DNA from: Aquamicrobium sp.
GTDB lineage: Bacteria; Pseudomonadota; Alphaproteobacteria; Rhizobiales; Rhizobiaceae
Direction of reading: 5' to 3'
Length of the DNA: 64,000 nt
NCBI RefSeq assembly: GCF_023954335.1
Contig: NZ_JAMLIE010000005.1
Coordinates: 1 to 64,000 of the forward strand
In this document: in pieces, positions 16,602 to 25,793 of the stretch
How the letters are laid out: each line of letters starts with the position of its first letter
Numbering within the stretch: position 1 is the first letter of the stretch
Notes under the pieces: model-generated
What the model was told of the DNA's origin: nothing
Databases searched by the model: none
The model's input: the letters and a program-made list of their open reading frames with translations, nothing else
Position numbers and translations under genes: made by a program

Positions 16602-17117
16602 ATGATGACGAACACCGAAGACAAGGCCGGCATCGAGACGTTGAACGGGCTGGTCGGGCGTGAAAGCGTCTCCTCCTGGCGCGTCATCGACCAGGAGACG
16701 GTCGACCGCTACGCCGCCGTCTCCGGCGACGGCGAGGGCGAGTGGATCCATCTCGATCCCGAGCGCGCCGCGCGCGAGGCGCCCTATGGCGGCACCATCG
16801 TCCCCGGCTTCCTCCAGGTCGCCAACCTGACACGGCTGTTCGGCGAGACCGTCACCGGCTTCACCGGCATCGACCCCAACCATGCGTTGAACTACGGCTT
16901 CGACCGCCTGCGCTTCGTCGCCCCGCTGCCGGTCGGCGCGCCGTTCCGCGCCCGCATCAAGGTCAGCGAGGTGCGCCCCCATCCCGCCGGCGGCTACGTC
17001 GCCAAGCAGGACGTCGTCCTCGAGCGCGAGGACGGCAAGCCGACGCTGGCCGGCGAATGGCTGTTCTATATGGGCGAGAAGGCCTTCCTCGACGGCGCGG
17101 CGACGCCGGAGGGCTGA
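16602..17117 (+). CDS. MaoC-like (R)-specific enoyl-CoA hydratase/dehydratase
   Basis: A 171-residue hot-dog-fold protein of the MaoC dehydratase family. The hydratase-2 motif region YAAVSGDGEGEWIHLDPERA (about residues 30-49) supplies the catalytic Asp/His pair, followed by PYGGTIVPGFL. It hydrates or dehydrates an enoyl-CoA. It is cotranscribed with the TetR gene, with SD AGGAG. The crotonase-like protein at 11237 lacks one catalytic acid, so this may be the working hydratase of the local acyl-CoA pathway (inference). Confidence 0.87.
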   Translation: MMTNTEDKAGIETLNGLVGRESVSSWRVIDQETVDRYAAVSGDGEGEWIHLDPERAAREAPYGGTIVPGFLQVANLTRLFGETVTGFTGIDPNHALNYGFDRLRFVAPLPVGAPFRARIKVSEVRPHPAGGYVAKQDVVLEREDGKPTLAGEWLFYMGEKAFLDGAATPEG

Positions 17118-17351
17118 CCCCTCCCTTTCCTCTTCCCCCGGCCCCCTTCGCCTCGTTCCGCGCCCCGCCATGGGGCCGCCTGCGGCCGCGTGTCCCGCGC
17201 GGCGGGCATTTCCTGACGCAGCGATCATGTTATTCAACAGGCATCGGCAGCATGAACGATGCCCGGCCAGCCATTGCCGATTCCCGCGCGCCATCCGCGC
17301 ACGGGCAGCCCGCCAATAGAGATGCAGGACTCCAGACGATTGGATCGCAGA

Positions 17352-18623
<1,272 letters not shown>

Positions 18624-18632
18624 GAGCGGGTC

Positions 18633-18656
18633 GCGGGCGGCCCTTCCGCCGCCCGC
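18633..18656 (+). terminator. Intercistronic hairpin after the first imelysin gene
   Basis: A perfect 9-bp GC stem (GCGGGCGGC / GCCGCCCGC) with a 6-nt loop begins 10 nt after the stop codon. There is no real U-tract. It may attenuate transcription or stabilise the imelysin message relative to the oxidoreductase. Confidence 0.45.
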
Positions 18657-18673
18657 CCCGGTTTGAGAAAGCC

Positions 18674-20188
18674 ATGCGGGCCCGGGTGTCCATAGCCACG
18701 TCTCTCGCCTTCATGCTCGGCCTCGGTTGGGCATGGGCCGGCGACGGCAACGCCTTCCGCGACGACCTTTCCGGCGAGGACCGCGAGCGCGTCGCCGAGG
18801 TCACCGCCCCCGCCGCCGTCTTCGACAAGGCCGAGCGCTTCGAGCGCCGGCAGGCCGGCGCGGCGACCTCGACCAAGCGGGTCAACGCCAACGCCTTCTC
18901 GCACCCTTCCGAAAATCTCGATTTCGAGGGGCGGCAGAAATTCCTGCTCGGCAACGGCCTGTTCCGCAAGGACTGGGTGTCGTCGCCGTCCTCGACGCTG
19001 GCCTCGGATGGGCTGGGGCCGCTGTTCAACGCCCGCTCCTGCCAAGCCTGCCACATCAAGGACGGGCGCGGCCATCCCCTCGCCGGCCACGACGACAACG
19101 CGGTGTCGATGCTGGTGCGCCTCTCGATCCCGCCGACCGAGGAGGAGGAGGCGCGGATCGCCGAAGGCTTCCTCGCTGCCGCGCCCGATCCGGTCTACAG
19201 CAACCAGTTGCAAGACATGGCGGTGGCCGGCCTTCCCGCCGAGGGGCGGGTGCGGATCGACTATGAGGAGATGAAGATAGCGCTCGCCGGCGGCGAGACG
19301 GCGACGCTGCGCAAGCCCGTGCTCGCCATAACCGATCCCGGCTACGGGCCGTTCCATACCGGGCTGATGCTGTCGGCGCGGATCGCGCCGCCGATGATCG
19401 GCCTCGGCCTTCTCGACGCCATCCACGACGCCGACATTCTCGCCCGCGAGGACCCCGACGACGCCGACGGCGACGGCATTTCCGGCCGGGCCAACCGGGT
19501 GCGCGACCACAAGGGTGAGCTCAAGATCGGCCGCTTCGGCTGGAAGGCGATCCAGCCCAGCGTCAAGGAGCAGTCCGCCCACGCCTTCCTCGGCGACATG
19601 GGGCTGTCGACGCCGCTGCTGCCGCAGCATTTCGGCGAATGCACCGAGGCGCAAGACGCCTGCCGGGCGATGCCGCACGGCGCGCAGGCGCATCTCGGCG
19701 CCGAGGAGGTGCCGGGCGACCTGCTCGACCTCGTCGCCTTCTATTCGGAGAACCTCGCCGTGCCGGCCCGGCGCAAGGAAGGCAGCCCTGAGGTGCTGGC
19801 CGGCAAGAAGGCGTTCTACGAGGCGGGATGCGTCTCGTGCCACACGCCGAAATACGTCACCCGCCGCGACGCCGCTGAAGCCGCGCACCGCTTCCAGTTG
19901 ATCTGGCCCTATACCGACCTTCTGCTGCACGACATGGGCGACGGCCTCGCCGACGACCGGCCCGAGGCCAATGCCGACGGGCGCGAATGGCGCACGCCGC
20001 CGCTCTGGGGCATCGGCCTGAGCAGGACCATCCATGGCGAGGCGGCGTTCCTGCATGACGGGCGGGCGCGCACGCTGCTCGAGGCGGTGCTGTGGCACGG
20101 CGGCGAGGCGCAAGGAGCGCGCGAGCGCGTCGTCGACATGGAGCCGGCCGAGCGCGCCGCGCTGATCCGCTTCCTGGAGTCGCTGTGA
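18674..20188 (+). CDS. Di-haem oxidoreductase family protein (DUF1111-type, c-type cytochrome)
   Basis: A 504-residue exported protein with two CxxCH haem-binding motifs, C123-QA-C126-H127 and near residue 386 (CVSCH). The N-terminal 22 residues form a signal peptide ending WAWAG. It matches the di-haem thiol-oxidoreductase/DHOR family, distantly like MauG and cytochrome c peroxidases, acting in the periplasm. Between two imelysin genes it may oxidise or reduce iron or haem during uptake. Its TGA overlaps by one base the ATG of the degenerate duplicate at 20188. Confidence 0.9.
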   Translation: MRARVSIATSLAFMLGLGWAWAGDGNAFRDDLSGEDRERVAEVTAPAAVFDKAERFERRQAGAATSTKRVNANAFSHPSENLDFEGRQKFLLGNGLFRKDWVSSPSSTLASDGLGPLFNARSCQACHIKDGRGHPLAGHDDNAVSMLVRLSIPPTEEEEARIAEGFLAAAPDPVYSNQLQDMAVAGLPAEGRVRIDYEEMKIALAGGETATLRKPVLAITDPGYGPFHTGLMLSARIAPPMIGLGLLDAIHDADILAREDPDDADGDGISGRANRVRDHKGELKIGRFGWKAIQPSVKEQSAHAFLGDMGLSTPLLPQHFGECTEAQDACRAMPHGAQAHLGAEEVPGDLLDLVAFYSENLAVPARRKEGSPEVLAGKKAFYEAGCVSCHTPKYVTRRDAAEAAHRFQLIWPYTDLLLHDMGDGLADDRPEANADGREWRTPPLWGIGLSRTIHGEAAFLHDGRARTLLEAVLWHGGEAQGARERVVDMEPAERAALIRFLESL

Positions 20189-20382
20189 TGACCCGCCTCG
20201 CGGCTCTCGCCCTTCTCGTTCGCCGCCCGGCGCGGGCCGATGCCATGCCGGACGATCTCGACGCGCGTTGCGAACGGCCATGCCTGTCCGGCGGCGCAGG
20301 CGTTCACCGCCACTGCGCGGGACGCGGCCCGGTTGGCGGACGAATTGCGCGCACCGCCGGCCCGCTTCGGGGAGCAGCCGCG
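20188..20382 (+). pseudogene. Frameshifted partial duplicate of the second imelysin 5' end
   Basis: This 195-bp stretch is a diverged direct copy of the start of the following gene. Both begin with codons for MTRLAALALL, both encode ARAD and MPDDL/VPDDL, and both share the run GGCGGCGCAGGCGTTCACCG. Two bases appear lost near 20266 (GCGC-GTTGCG versus GCGCGC-GTCACG), which shifts the frame. In the shifted frame the peptide is VANGHACPAAQAFTATARDA, matching the paralogous segment, and ends in TGA at 20383. The ATG at 20188 overlaps the oxidoreductase stop, so this was probably the original start site before duplication. Confidence 0.75.
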
Positions 20383-21447
20383 ATGACCCGCCTCGCGGCC
20401 CTCGCCCTTCTCGGCCTCCTCGCCTGCTACCCGGCGAGGGCCGATCCGGTGCCCGACGACCTCGGCGCGCGCGTCACGGACGGCTACGCCCGCCCGGCGG
20501 CGCAGGCGTTCACCGTTGCCGCGCGCGAGACGGCGCGGCTGACGGGCGAGTTGTGCGCTGTGCCGGGCGGCGAAAGCCTCGGCGCGGCGCGCGCGGCCTT
20601 CGCCGGCCTCGTCCCGGCATGGGGTGGGCTGTCCGTGCTGCGGTTCGGTCCGCTGCAGGCCGAGAACCGCTACGAGCGGCTGTTCTTCTGGCCCGACCCG
20701 CGCGGCGTCATCGTCCGGCAGGTCGGGGTGCTGCTGGCCGGGAAGGACGAGGCCGCGCTGGCACCGGGCGCGCTGGCCGCGCGCAGCGTCGCCGTGCAGG
20801 GCCTGCCGGCGCTGGAGTTCGCGCTCCACGGCGCGGGCGCCGGGGACCTTGAAACCGAAGCGGGCGGCTATCGCTGCCGCTATGCGCTTGCCGTCGCCAC
20901 GAATGTCGCCGACATCGCCGCCGCCGTCGAGGTCGGCTGGGACGAGGCGGCCCCGTTCCACGACGATTTCGCCGCGCCGGCGGCCGGGAACGACCTCTAC
21001 CGCTCGCAGCGCGAGGTCGCGGGCGAGATCGTCAAGGCCCTCGGCACGGCGCTGCAATTCACCCGCAACGCCGAATTGCTGCCGCCGCTGGGCGAGACGC
21101 CCGACAAGGCCCGCGGCAAGCGCGCGCCGCTGTGGCGCAGCGGCCTGACCTTCGCGCTCGCCGCCGCCCGCATCGAGGCGGCGGTCGCGCTTCTCGACGC
21201 CGCCGGCTTCGCCGGCGACGCGGAAGCGCGCGGCGCGGTCGAGACCATGCGCTTCGACCTCGCCCATGCGGCCGAGGCGCTGCGCGCGGTGACGACGCCG
21301 GCCGAAGACGCCTTCGCGCCCGGCGAGGACCGCGAGCGCATCCGCTACGCCACGGTCGCGCTCGATGCGGCCAACGCCACGCTGGGCGAGAAGCTCTCGG
21401 CGGCACTCGGACTGACGATGGGATTCAATGCGCTCGACGGCGATTGA
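20383..21447 (+). CDS. Imelysin family periplasmic protein (second copy in the operon)
   Basis: A 354-residue imelysin-family protein, shorter than the first copy. The start at 20383 has SD GGGGAG and yields the signal peptide MTRLAALALLGLLACYPARAD, with a cysteine that could be lipidated (LLAC, weak lipobox). The frame is open back to 20188 through the broken duplicate, but the resulting fusion would put a second signal peptide in mid-protein, so I reject it. It ends overlapping the DUF1513 start by 20 nt. Expected partner of the di-haem protein in periplasmic iron handling. Confidence 0.85.
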   Translation: MTRLAALALLGLLACYPARADPVPDDLGARVTDGYARPAAQAFTVAARETARLTGELCAVPGGESLGAARAAFAGLVPAWGGLSVLRFGPLQAENRYERLFFWPDPRGVIVRQVGVLLAGKDEAALAPGALAARSVAVQGLPALEFALHGAGAGDLETEAGGYRCRYALAVATNVADIAAAVEVGWDEAAPFHDDFAAPAAGNDLYRSQREVAGEIVKALGTALQFTRNAELLPPLGETPDKARGKRAPLWRSGLTFALAAARIEAAVALLDAAGFAGDAEARGAVETMRFDLAHAAEALRAVTTPAEDAFAPGEDRERIRYATVALDAANATLGEKLSAALGLTMGFNALDGD

Positions 21448-22531
21448 CAGGCGCACGTTTCTCACGCTCGCCAGCGCGGCCATTTTCGCGCCCGGCGCGG
21501 AAGCGGCGTCGGCGGAGGAAGCCCTGTTCCTCGGCGCGCGGCGCGGCAGTGCGGGCTTCGAGGCGGCGGTCATCGACGAGGCCGGCCGCGACCGGCTCGT
21601 CCTGCCGCTCAAGGCGCGCGGCCATTCCTTCGCCATCGACCGGGCAGGCGGCCGCGCCGTCGCCTTCGCCCGCGCGCCCGGCCGCTTCGCCGTCGCCTTC
21701 CCGCTCGACGGCAAGGCCGAGCCCGTGGCCATCGCCGCCGAGGCCGGGCGGCATTTCTACGGCCACGGCCTGTTTACAAGCGACGGGCGGCTGATGCTGG
21801 CGACCGAGAACGACTACGAGGCCGCGCGCGGCGTCACCGGCATCTACGACGCCGGCGGCGGCTTTCGCCGCATCGGCGAGTTCGCGACCGGCGGCATCGA
21901 GCCGCACGAGGCGCTGCTGATGCCGGACGGGAAGACGCTCTGCGCCGCCAATGGCGGCATCCAGACCCATCCCGACTACGAGCGGGTCAAGCTCAACCTG
22001 GCGACGATGGAGCCGAGCCTCGCCTATCTCGACATCGCCAGCGGCGAGATCGTCGAGCAGGTGCGGCTGGCGAAGGCGCTGCATCAGGTCTCGATCCGCC
22101 ACATGGCGATCGACGCCTTCGGCCATGTCTGGTTCGGCTGCCAGCATCAGGGCGACCCCACTGAGCGCCCTGCCCTCGTCGGCCGCCACCGGCGCGGCCG
22201 CGAGATCGAGATGTTCACCGGCCCCGAGGCGGTGCTGCGCGCGCTCGACAACTATGTCGGCTCCGTCGCCGTCGACGCCTCGGGAACGGTGGTGGCGACG
22301 TCCTCGCCGCATGGCGGCGTCGTCGCCTTCTGGGACGCCGCCACCGGCCGCTCGCTCGGCATGCGCCAGCTCGCCGACGGCTGCGGCGTCGCCGGCTCCG
22401 GCAAGGCGCGGCTCATCGCCACCAGCGGCCGCGGCGCCATCGTCGAGACCGGGCCGGACGGCGACGGCCGCGACCTCGTCGCCCCCGGCCCCGCCGCGCC
22501 CGCCTGGGACAACCATCTGCGGCGGATCTAG
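21428..22531 (+). CDS. DUF1513 domain-containing exported protein
   Basis: A 367-residue protein matching the DUF1513 family by context and layout. The N-terminus MRSTAIDRRTFLTLASAAIFAPG has an RRTFL twin-arginine-like signal. The mature part has repeated beta-strand units (GHSFAIDRAGGRAVAFAR, GIYDAGGGFRRIGEF, GSVAVDASGTVVATSSPHGG) suggesting a beta-propeller. It is the last gene of the imelysin/di-haem/imelysin operon and is translationally coupled to it. The molecular function of DUF1513 is unknown; a role in periplasmic iron or haem handling is inferred from conserved context. Confidence 0.87.
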   Translation: MRSTAIDRRTFLTLASAAIFAPGAEAASAEEALFLGARRGSAGFEAAVIDEAGRDRLVLPLKARGHSFAIDRAGGRAVAFARAPGRFAVAFPLDGKAEPVAIAAEAGRHFYGHGLFTSDGRLMLATENDYEAARGVTGIYDAGGGFRRIGEFATGGIEPHEALLMPDGKTLCAANGGIQTHPDYERVKLNLATMEPSLAYLDIASGEIVEQVRLAKALHQVSIRHMAIDAFGHVWFGCQHQGDPTERPALVGRHRRGREIEMFTGPEAVLRALDNYVGSVAVDASGTVVATSSPHGGVVAFWDAATGRSLGMRQLADGCGVAGSGKARLIATSGRGAIVETGPDGDGRDLVAPGPAAPAWDNHLRRI

Positions 22532-22577
22532 ACTGGGCCTGCCGGAAGCGGAGCGCCCGATCCGCCGTCGCCCCTCC

Positions 22578-22750
22578 CCGCCGCCCCTCATCCGGCTGCC
22601 GCCACCTTCTCCCCGTAAACGGGGAGAAGAGAGCTTTCATCTCACTTTCGCCAGTTGCGAACGTTGTAGAAGCCGCAAAAAGCATGCGGCCACGTTCCTT
22701 CTCCCCGTTTACGGGGAGAAGGTGCCCGGAGGGCGGATGAGGGGCGGCGC
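22578..22750. repeat. Inverted-repeat element, copy 3
   Basis: A full-length copy of about 173 bp in the 484-bp gap after DUF1513. Left loop TAAA, right loop TTTA. The core contains TTTCGCCAGTTGCGAACG on the plus strand, the same orientation as copies 2 and 5. The rest of this gap holds repeat fragments (22803-22851, 22946-22995) and a palindrome (22901-22918). Confidence 0.88.
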
Positions 22751-22802
22751 AAGCGATTAATGAATCGCGCGCTTAGGTTGTCCCTGCCCCGCCTCCATCC
22801 CT

Positions 22803-22851
22803 ATCTCCTTGATTTTACGCAATCCCCGGCGCGAAACCGCGTCGCGTTCCC
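22803..22851 (+). repeat. Diverged copy of the palindromic repeat at 25591-25691 (partial)
   Basis: ATCTCCTTGATTTTACGCAA and the following 29 bp align without gaps to 25632-25680 at roughly 80 percent identity. Only the right half of the longer element is recognisable, so it looks like a decayed copy. Confidence 0.6.
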
Positions 22852-22900
22852 GCCGAAACCGCGCTATAGTCGCGGCCGTTCGAGATACGCTGGAGCGACA

Positions 22901-22918
22901 GGCATTCCGGGGAATGCC
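22901..22918. promoter_or_regulatory. Perfect 18-bp palindrome upstream of the DUF819 gene
   Basis: GGCATTCC-GG-GGAATGCC lies about 100 nt before the DUF819 start codon, a little downstream of a -10-like TATAGT at 22865-22870. Position and symmetry fit an operator for a dimeric repressor, but no regulator gene is adjacent. Confidence 0.4.
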
Positions 22919-22945
22919 GTTCCGCTGCTCCGGCTGTTCGATCTG

Positions 22946-22995
22946 GCCGCATTTATGCGACGCCGGACGGAGCCGTCCGGCTGCAAAATGCTCTG
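22946..22995 (+). repeat. 50-bp palindromic repeat, copy 1
   Basis: This 50-bp stretch starts GCCGCATTTATGCGACGCC and ends GGCTGCAAAATGCTCTG. It recurs at 55993-56042 with a few changes. The inner stem CCGGACG/CGTCCGG here is CCAGACG/CGTCTGG there, so the paired bases co-vary. It ends 20 nt before the DUF819 start codon, within that gene's leader. Confidence 0.75.
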
Positions 22996-23015
22996 AGGGG
23001 GAGCGCGGGCCTGTC

Positions 23016-24155
23016 ATGACGAGCATCCTGGCCGCAATCGGCTTTCTCGGCGTGCCGGCGCTGATCCTGTGGGCGTGCGTGCGCTGGCCGTTCGCGGCGC
23101 GGCTGGAGCCGATCGTGCTGTGCTATGCCGCGGGCCTCCTCGTCGGCCTCACGGGCCTGTTGCCCGACAGCGTCGCGCCGGCGCGCACCGGGGTCGCCGA
23201 GGCGAGCATCGGCCTTGCCCTGCCGCTCCTCCTGTTCGCGGTCGATCTCGGCGCATGGCGCCATCTTGCCGGCCGGGCGCTCTTGTCGATGGCGCTTGCG
23301 GTCACGGCCGTGGTCGCGGTCTCCGTCGCGCTGCATGTGCTGTTCGCGGCACGCGGCACGGAGGCGCCCGAGCAGCTCGCCGGCATGGCGGTCGGCATGT
23401 ATACCGGCGGCATCGCCAATGTCAGCGCCATCAAGATGGCGCTCGGGGTCCCCGACGCGCGCTATCTGCTGTTCGCGACGGCGGACACGGCCGTCGGCGC
23501 GCTCTACGTATTCTTCATCATCGCCGCCGCGCCCGCCTTCTTCCGCCGGCTGCTGCCGGCCTTCCCGAAGGCCGAGCAGGAAGCCTATGCCCACGACGCA
23601 CTGCCGGCCGCCCTGCCGCGCGGCCGGCGGGCGGTTCTGCCCGGCCTCGTCGCGCTCGCGGCGGCGGCGGCCTGCGTCGGGCTCGCGCTCGCCGTCGCGC
23701 CGCTGCTGACCTTCATGGCGCGCGAGATCGCGATCATCGTCCTCATCACCACCTTCGGCATCGCCGGCTCGCTGATCCGCCCCTTGCGCGAGAACCCGAT
23801 GGCGACGCCGCTCGGCATGTTCCTGATCTACGTCTTCTCCTTCGCCATCGCCGCCTCGCTCGACCTCAAGGCGCTGGCCGGCATGGACCCGTCGATCCTC
23901 GTCTTCGTCTTCGTCGCCACCTTCGGGAGTCTGGCGCTGCATGCGCTGCTTTGCCGGCTGTTCAACATCGACGCCGACACCTTCGTCATCACCTCGGTGG
24001 CGGCGATCCTGTCGCCGGCCTTCGTGCCGATGGCGGCGCGGGCGCTGCGCAACTCGGCGGTGCTGATGTCGGGCATGACGACGGGCATCATCGGCTTCGC
24101 CATCGGCAATTATCTCGGCATAGCCGTCGCGCTCCTGCTTGCCCGGGGTGGATAA
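23016..24155 (+). CDS. DUF819 family integral membrane protein
   Basis: A 379-residue, very hydrophobic protein with about ten predicted membrane segments, matching the DUF819 (YjcL-like) family. Typical stretches are GMAVGMYTGGIANVSAIKMALG in the middle and the C-terminal IAVALLLARGG. The start at 23016 follows SD AGGGGGAG; the frame continues upstream only through the repeat at 22946. The function is unproven, but these proteins look like secondary transporters. It is followed after 16 nt by a PLP decarboxylase/lyase gene, so it may move that enzyme's substrate or product (inference). Confidence 0.88.
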   Translation: MTSILAAIGFLGVPALILWACVRWPFAARLEPIVLCYAAGLLVGLTGLLPDSVAPARTGVAEASIGLALPLLLFAVDLGAWRHLAGRALLSMALAVTAVVAVSVALHVLFAARGTEAPEQLAGMAVGMYTGGIANVSAIKMALGVPDARYLLFATADTAVGALYVFFIIAAAPAFFRRLLPAFPKAEQEAYAHDALPAALPRGRRAVLPGLVALAAAAACVGLALAVAPLLTFMAREIAIIVLITTFGIAGSLIRPLRENPMATPLGMFLIYVFSFAIAASLDLKALAGMDPSILVFVFVATFGSLALHALLCRLFNIDADTFVITSVAAILSPAFVPMAARALRNSAVLMSGMTTGIIGFAIGNYLGIAVALLLARGG

Positions 24156-24171
24156 GAGGGGAGGTTAGGAC

Positions 24172-25593
24172 ATGACCCACAGGACCCTGCCGGAATGCGG
24201 GCGCGAGCCGGACGAGGTGCTCGACGCGCTTGCCGACTTCGCCGCCGACGACCCCGACTACAAACGCGGCCGCACATGGAGCCTCGTCTACCACCTCGAC
24301 GACGCCCACGAGGATTTCGCGGCTCGCGCCTATCGGATGTACTCCTCGGCCAACGGCCTGAACCCGGCCGCCTTCCGCAGCCTGAAGCGGCTGGAAAGCG
24401 AGATAATCTCGATCGAGGCCGGCCTGTTCCACGGCGGGCCGGAGACCTGCGGCGTCCTGACCTCCGGCGGCACCGAAAGCTGCCTGCTCGCGGTCAAGAC
24501 CTATCGCGACATGGCGCGGGCCAGGCGCCGCGTCCGGCCGCCGAACATGGTGCTGCCCGTGACCGCCCATGTCGCGTGGTTCAAGGCGTCGGACTATTTC
24601 GGAGTCAAGGTCAGGCTGCTGCCGATGACGTCCGGCCACGCCACCGACATCGCGCGGCTGAAGCGCCTGATCGACCGCAACACGGTGATGGTGCTGGGCT
24701 CGGCGCCGGAATACCCGCACGGCACCATCGACCCCATCGCCGAAATGGGCGCGATCTGCGCCGCGCGCGGCGTGCCGCTGCATGTCGACGCCTGCGTCGG
24801 CGGCTTCATCCTGCCCTTCATGGAGATGAACGGCGTCGACTTGCCGCCATGGGACTTCCGCGTGCCGGGGGTGACGTCGATCTCGGCGGACCTGCACAAA
24901 TACGGCTACGCCGCCAAGGGCGCTTCCTCGATCCTCTATCGCGACCTCGATATCCTCAAGCACCAGATGTTCGTCTATCAGGACTGGCCGGGCGGCGTGT
25001 TCGCCTCGCCCGCCCTTCTCGGCACCCGGCCGGGCGGGGCCTATGCGGCGGCCTGGGCGACGTTGCAGAAATTCGGCGTCGCTGGCTATCGCGAACTGGC
25101 CGCCCAGACCACCGAGGCCGTCGAGGCGCTGAAGGAGGGCATCGCCCGCATCGACGGCCTGAGGCTCCTCGGCCGGCCGCAGGGACCGCTGCTCGCCTAC
25201 GGCTCAAGCGACAGGGCGCTCAGCATCTTCGCCGTCGCCGACCAGATGGAAAAGCGCGGCTGGAACGTCAACCGGGTGCAGAACCCGGACGGCATCCACG
25301 CCATGGTCACGGCCCGTCACCGCGCGGTGACGGGCGAATACCTCGCCGATCTCGAACAGGCGGTCGCCACCGTGCGCGCCGACCCGTCACTGGCGCAGAC
25401 CGGCGGCGCCGCGACCTACGGCATGCTGGCGCATGTGCCGCTGCGCGGCATGGTCAAGGCGCGGGTGCTCGACGCCTTCGCCAGCATGTACCGTGCCGGC
25501 GGCGGCGATCTCGACCTCCACGAGCCCGCCGCGCCCGGCCTCGCCGAACGGTGGATGAAGAAATACGTCGAGTGGAAGTCGCGGCGGGGCTAG
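24172..25593 (+). CDS. PLP-dependent decarboxylase/aldehyde-lyase, sphingosine-1-phosphate lyase-like group
   Basis: A 473-residue group II PLP enzyme. TSGGTESCLLAVK (98-110) contacts the cofactor phosphate, D206 (HVDACVGG) pairs with the pyridine nitrogen, and K243 in LHKYGYAAKGAS is the Schiff-base lysine. The HKYGYAxKG context is that of sphingosine-1-phosphate lyase and related amino acid decarboxylases. In bacteria without phosphosphingolipids such enzymes usually act on amino acids or aminoalcohol phosphates. It lies between a DUF819 membrane protein and a class III aminotransferase. Its TAG stop forms the first bases of a repeat stem at 25591. Confidence 0.87.
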   Translation: MTHRTLPECGREPDEVLDALADFAADDPDYKRGRTWSLVYHLDDAHEDFAARAYRMYSSANGLNPAAFRSLKRLESEIISIEAGLFHGGPETCGVLTSGGTESCLLAVKTYRDMARARRRVRPPNMVLPVTAHVAWFKASDYFGVKVRLLPMTSGHATDIARLKRLIDRNTVMVLGSAPEYPHGTIDPIAEMGAICAARGVPLHVDACVGGFILPFMEMNGVDLPPWDFRVPGVTSISADLHKYGYAAKGASSILYRDLDILKHQMFVYQDWPGGVFASPALLGTRPGGAYAAAWATLQKFGVAGYRELAAQTTEAVEALKEGIARIDGLRLLGRPQGPLLAYGSSDRALSIFAVADQMEKRGWNVNRVQNPDGIHAMVTARHRAVTGEYLADLEQAVATVRADPSLAQTGGAATYGMLAHVPLRGMVKARVLDAFASMYRAGGGDLDLHEPAAPGLAERWMKKYVEWKSRRG

Positions 25594-25691
25594 ATCGTTT
25601 CACAGCTTCACGGAAACGGTAAAACGATCTATCTCTTTGCTTTTACGCAATTCCAGACGCAGAACCGCTTCGCACTTTTGCTGGAATTGCT
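25591..25691 (+). repeat. Two-stem palindromic intergenic repeat
   Basis: Stem 1 pairs TAGATCGTTT (25591-25600) with AAACGATCTA (25623-25632). Stem 2 pairs GCAATTCCAG (25648-25657) with CTGGAATTGC (25682-25691). The TAG stop codon of the preceding gene is the first triplet of stem 1. This type of repeat is common in Rhizobiales genomes. It probably ends or protects the upstream transcript. A diverged half copy is at 22803-22851. Confidence 0.75.
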
Positions 25692-25793
25692 TTAGGCACC
25701 TTCGCCACGAAGACGCGCCGCGCGGGGTGGAAGCCGTCGCCGATCTCCAATATCAGTGGCTCGACGCAGCATAACCGCAAAGGAGCCACCGCC

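Noticed and set aside
17214..17227. Possible RirA iron-responsive box (TGA...TCA) upstream of the first imelysin
   Set aside because: The spacer is 8 bp rather than the 9 bp of the IRO-box, and the flanks do not support a palindrome.
20188..21447. A single long imelysin starting at 20188
   Set aside because: The first 65 residues would be a scrambled, frameshifted duplicate placed ahead of an intact signal peptide. The ATG at 20383 has its own SD and gives a normal exported protein.
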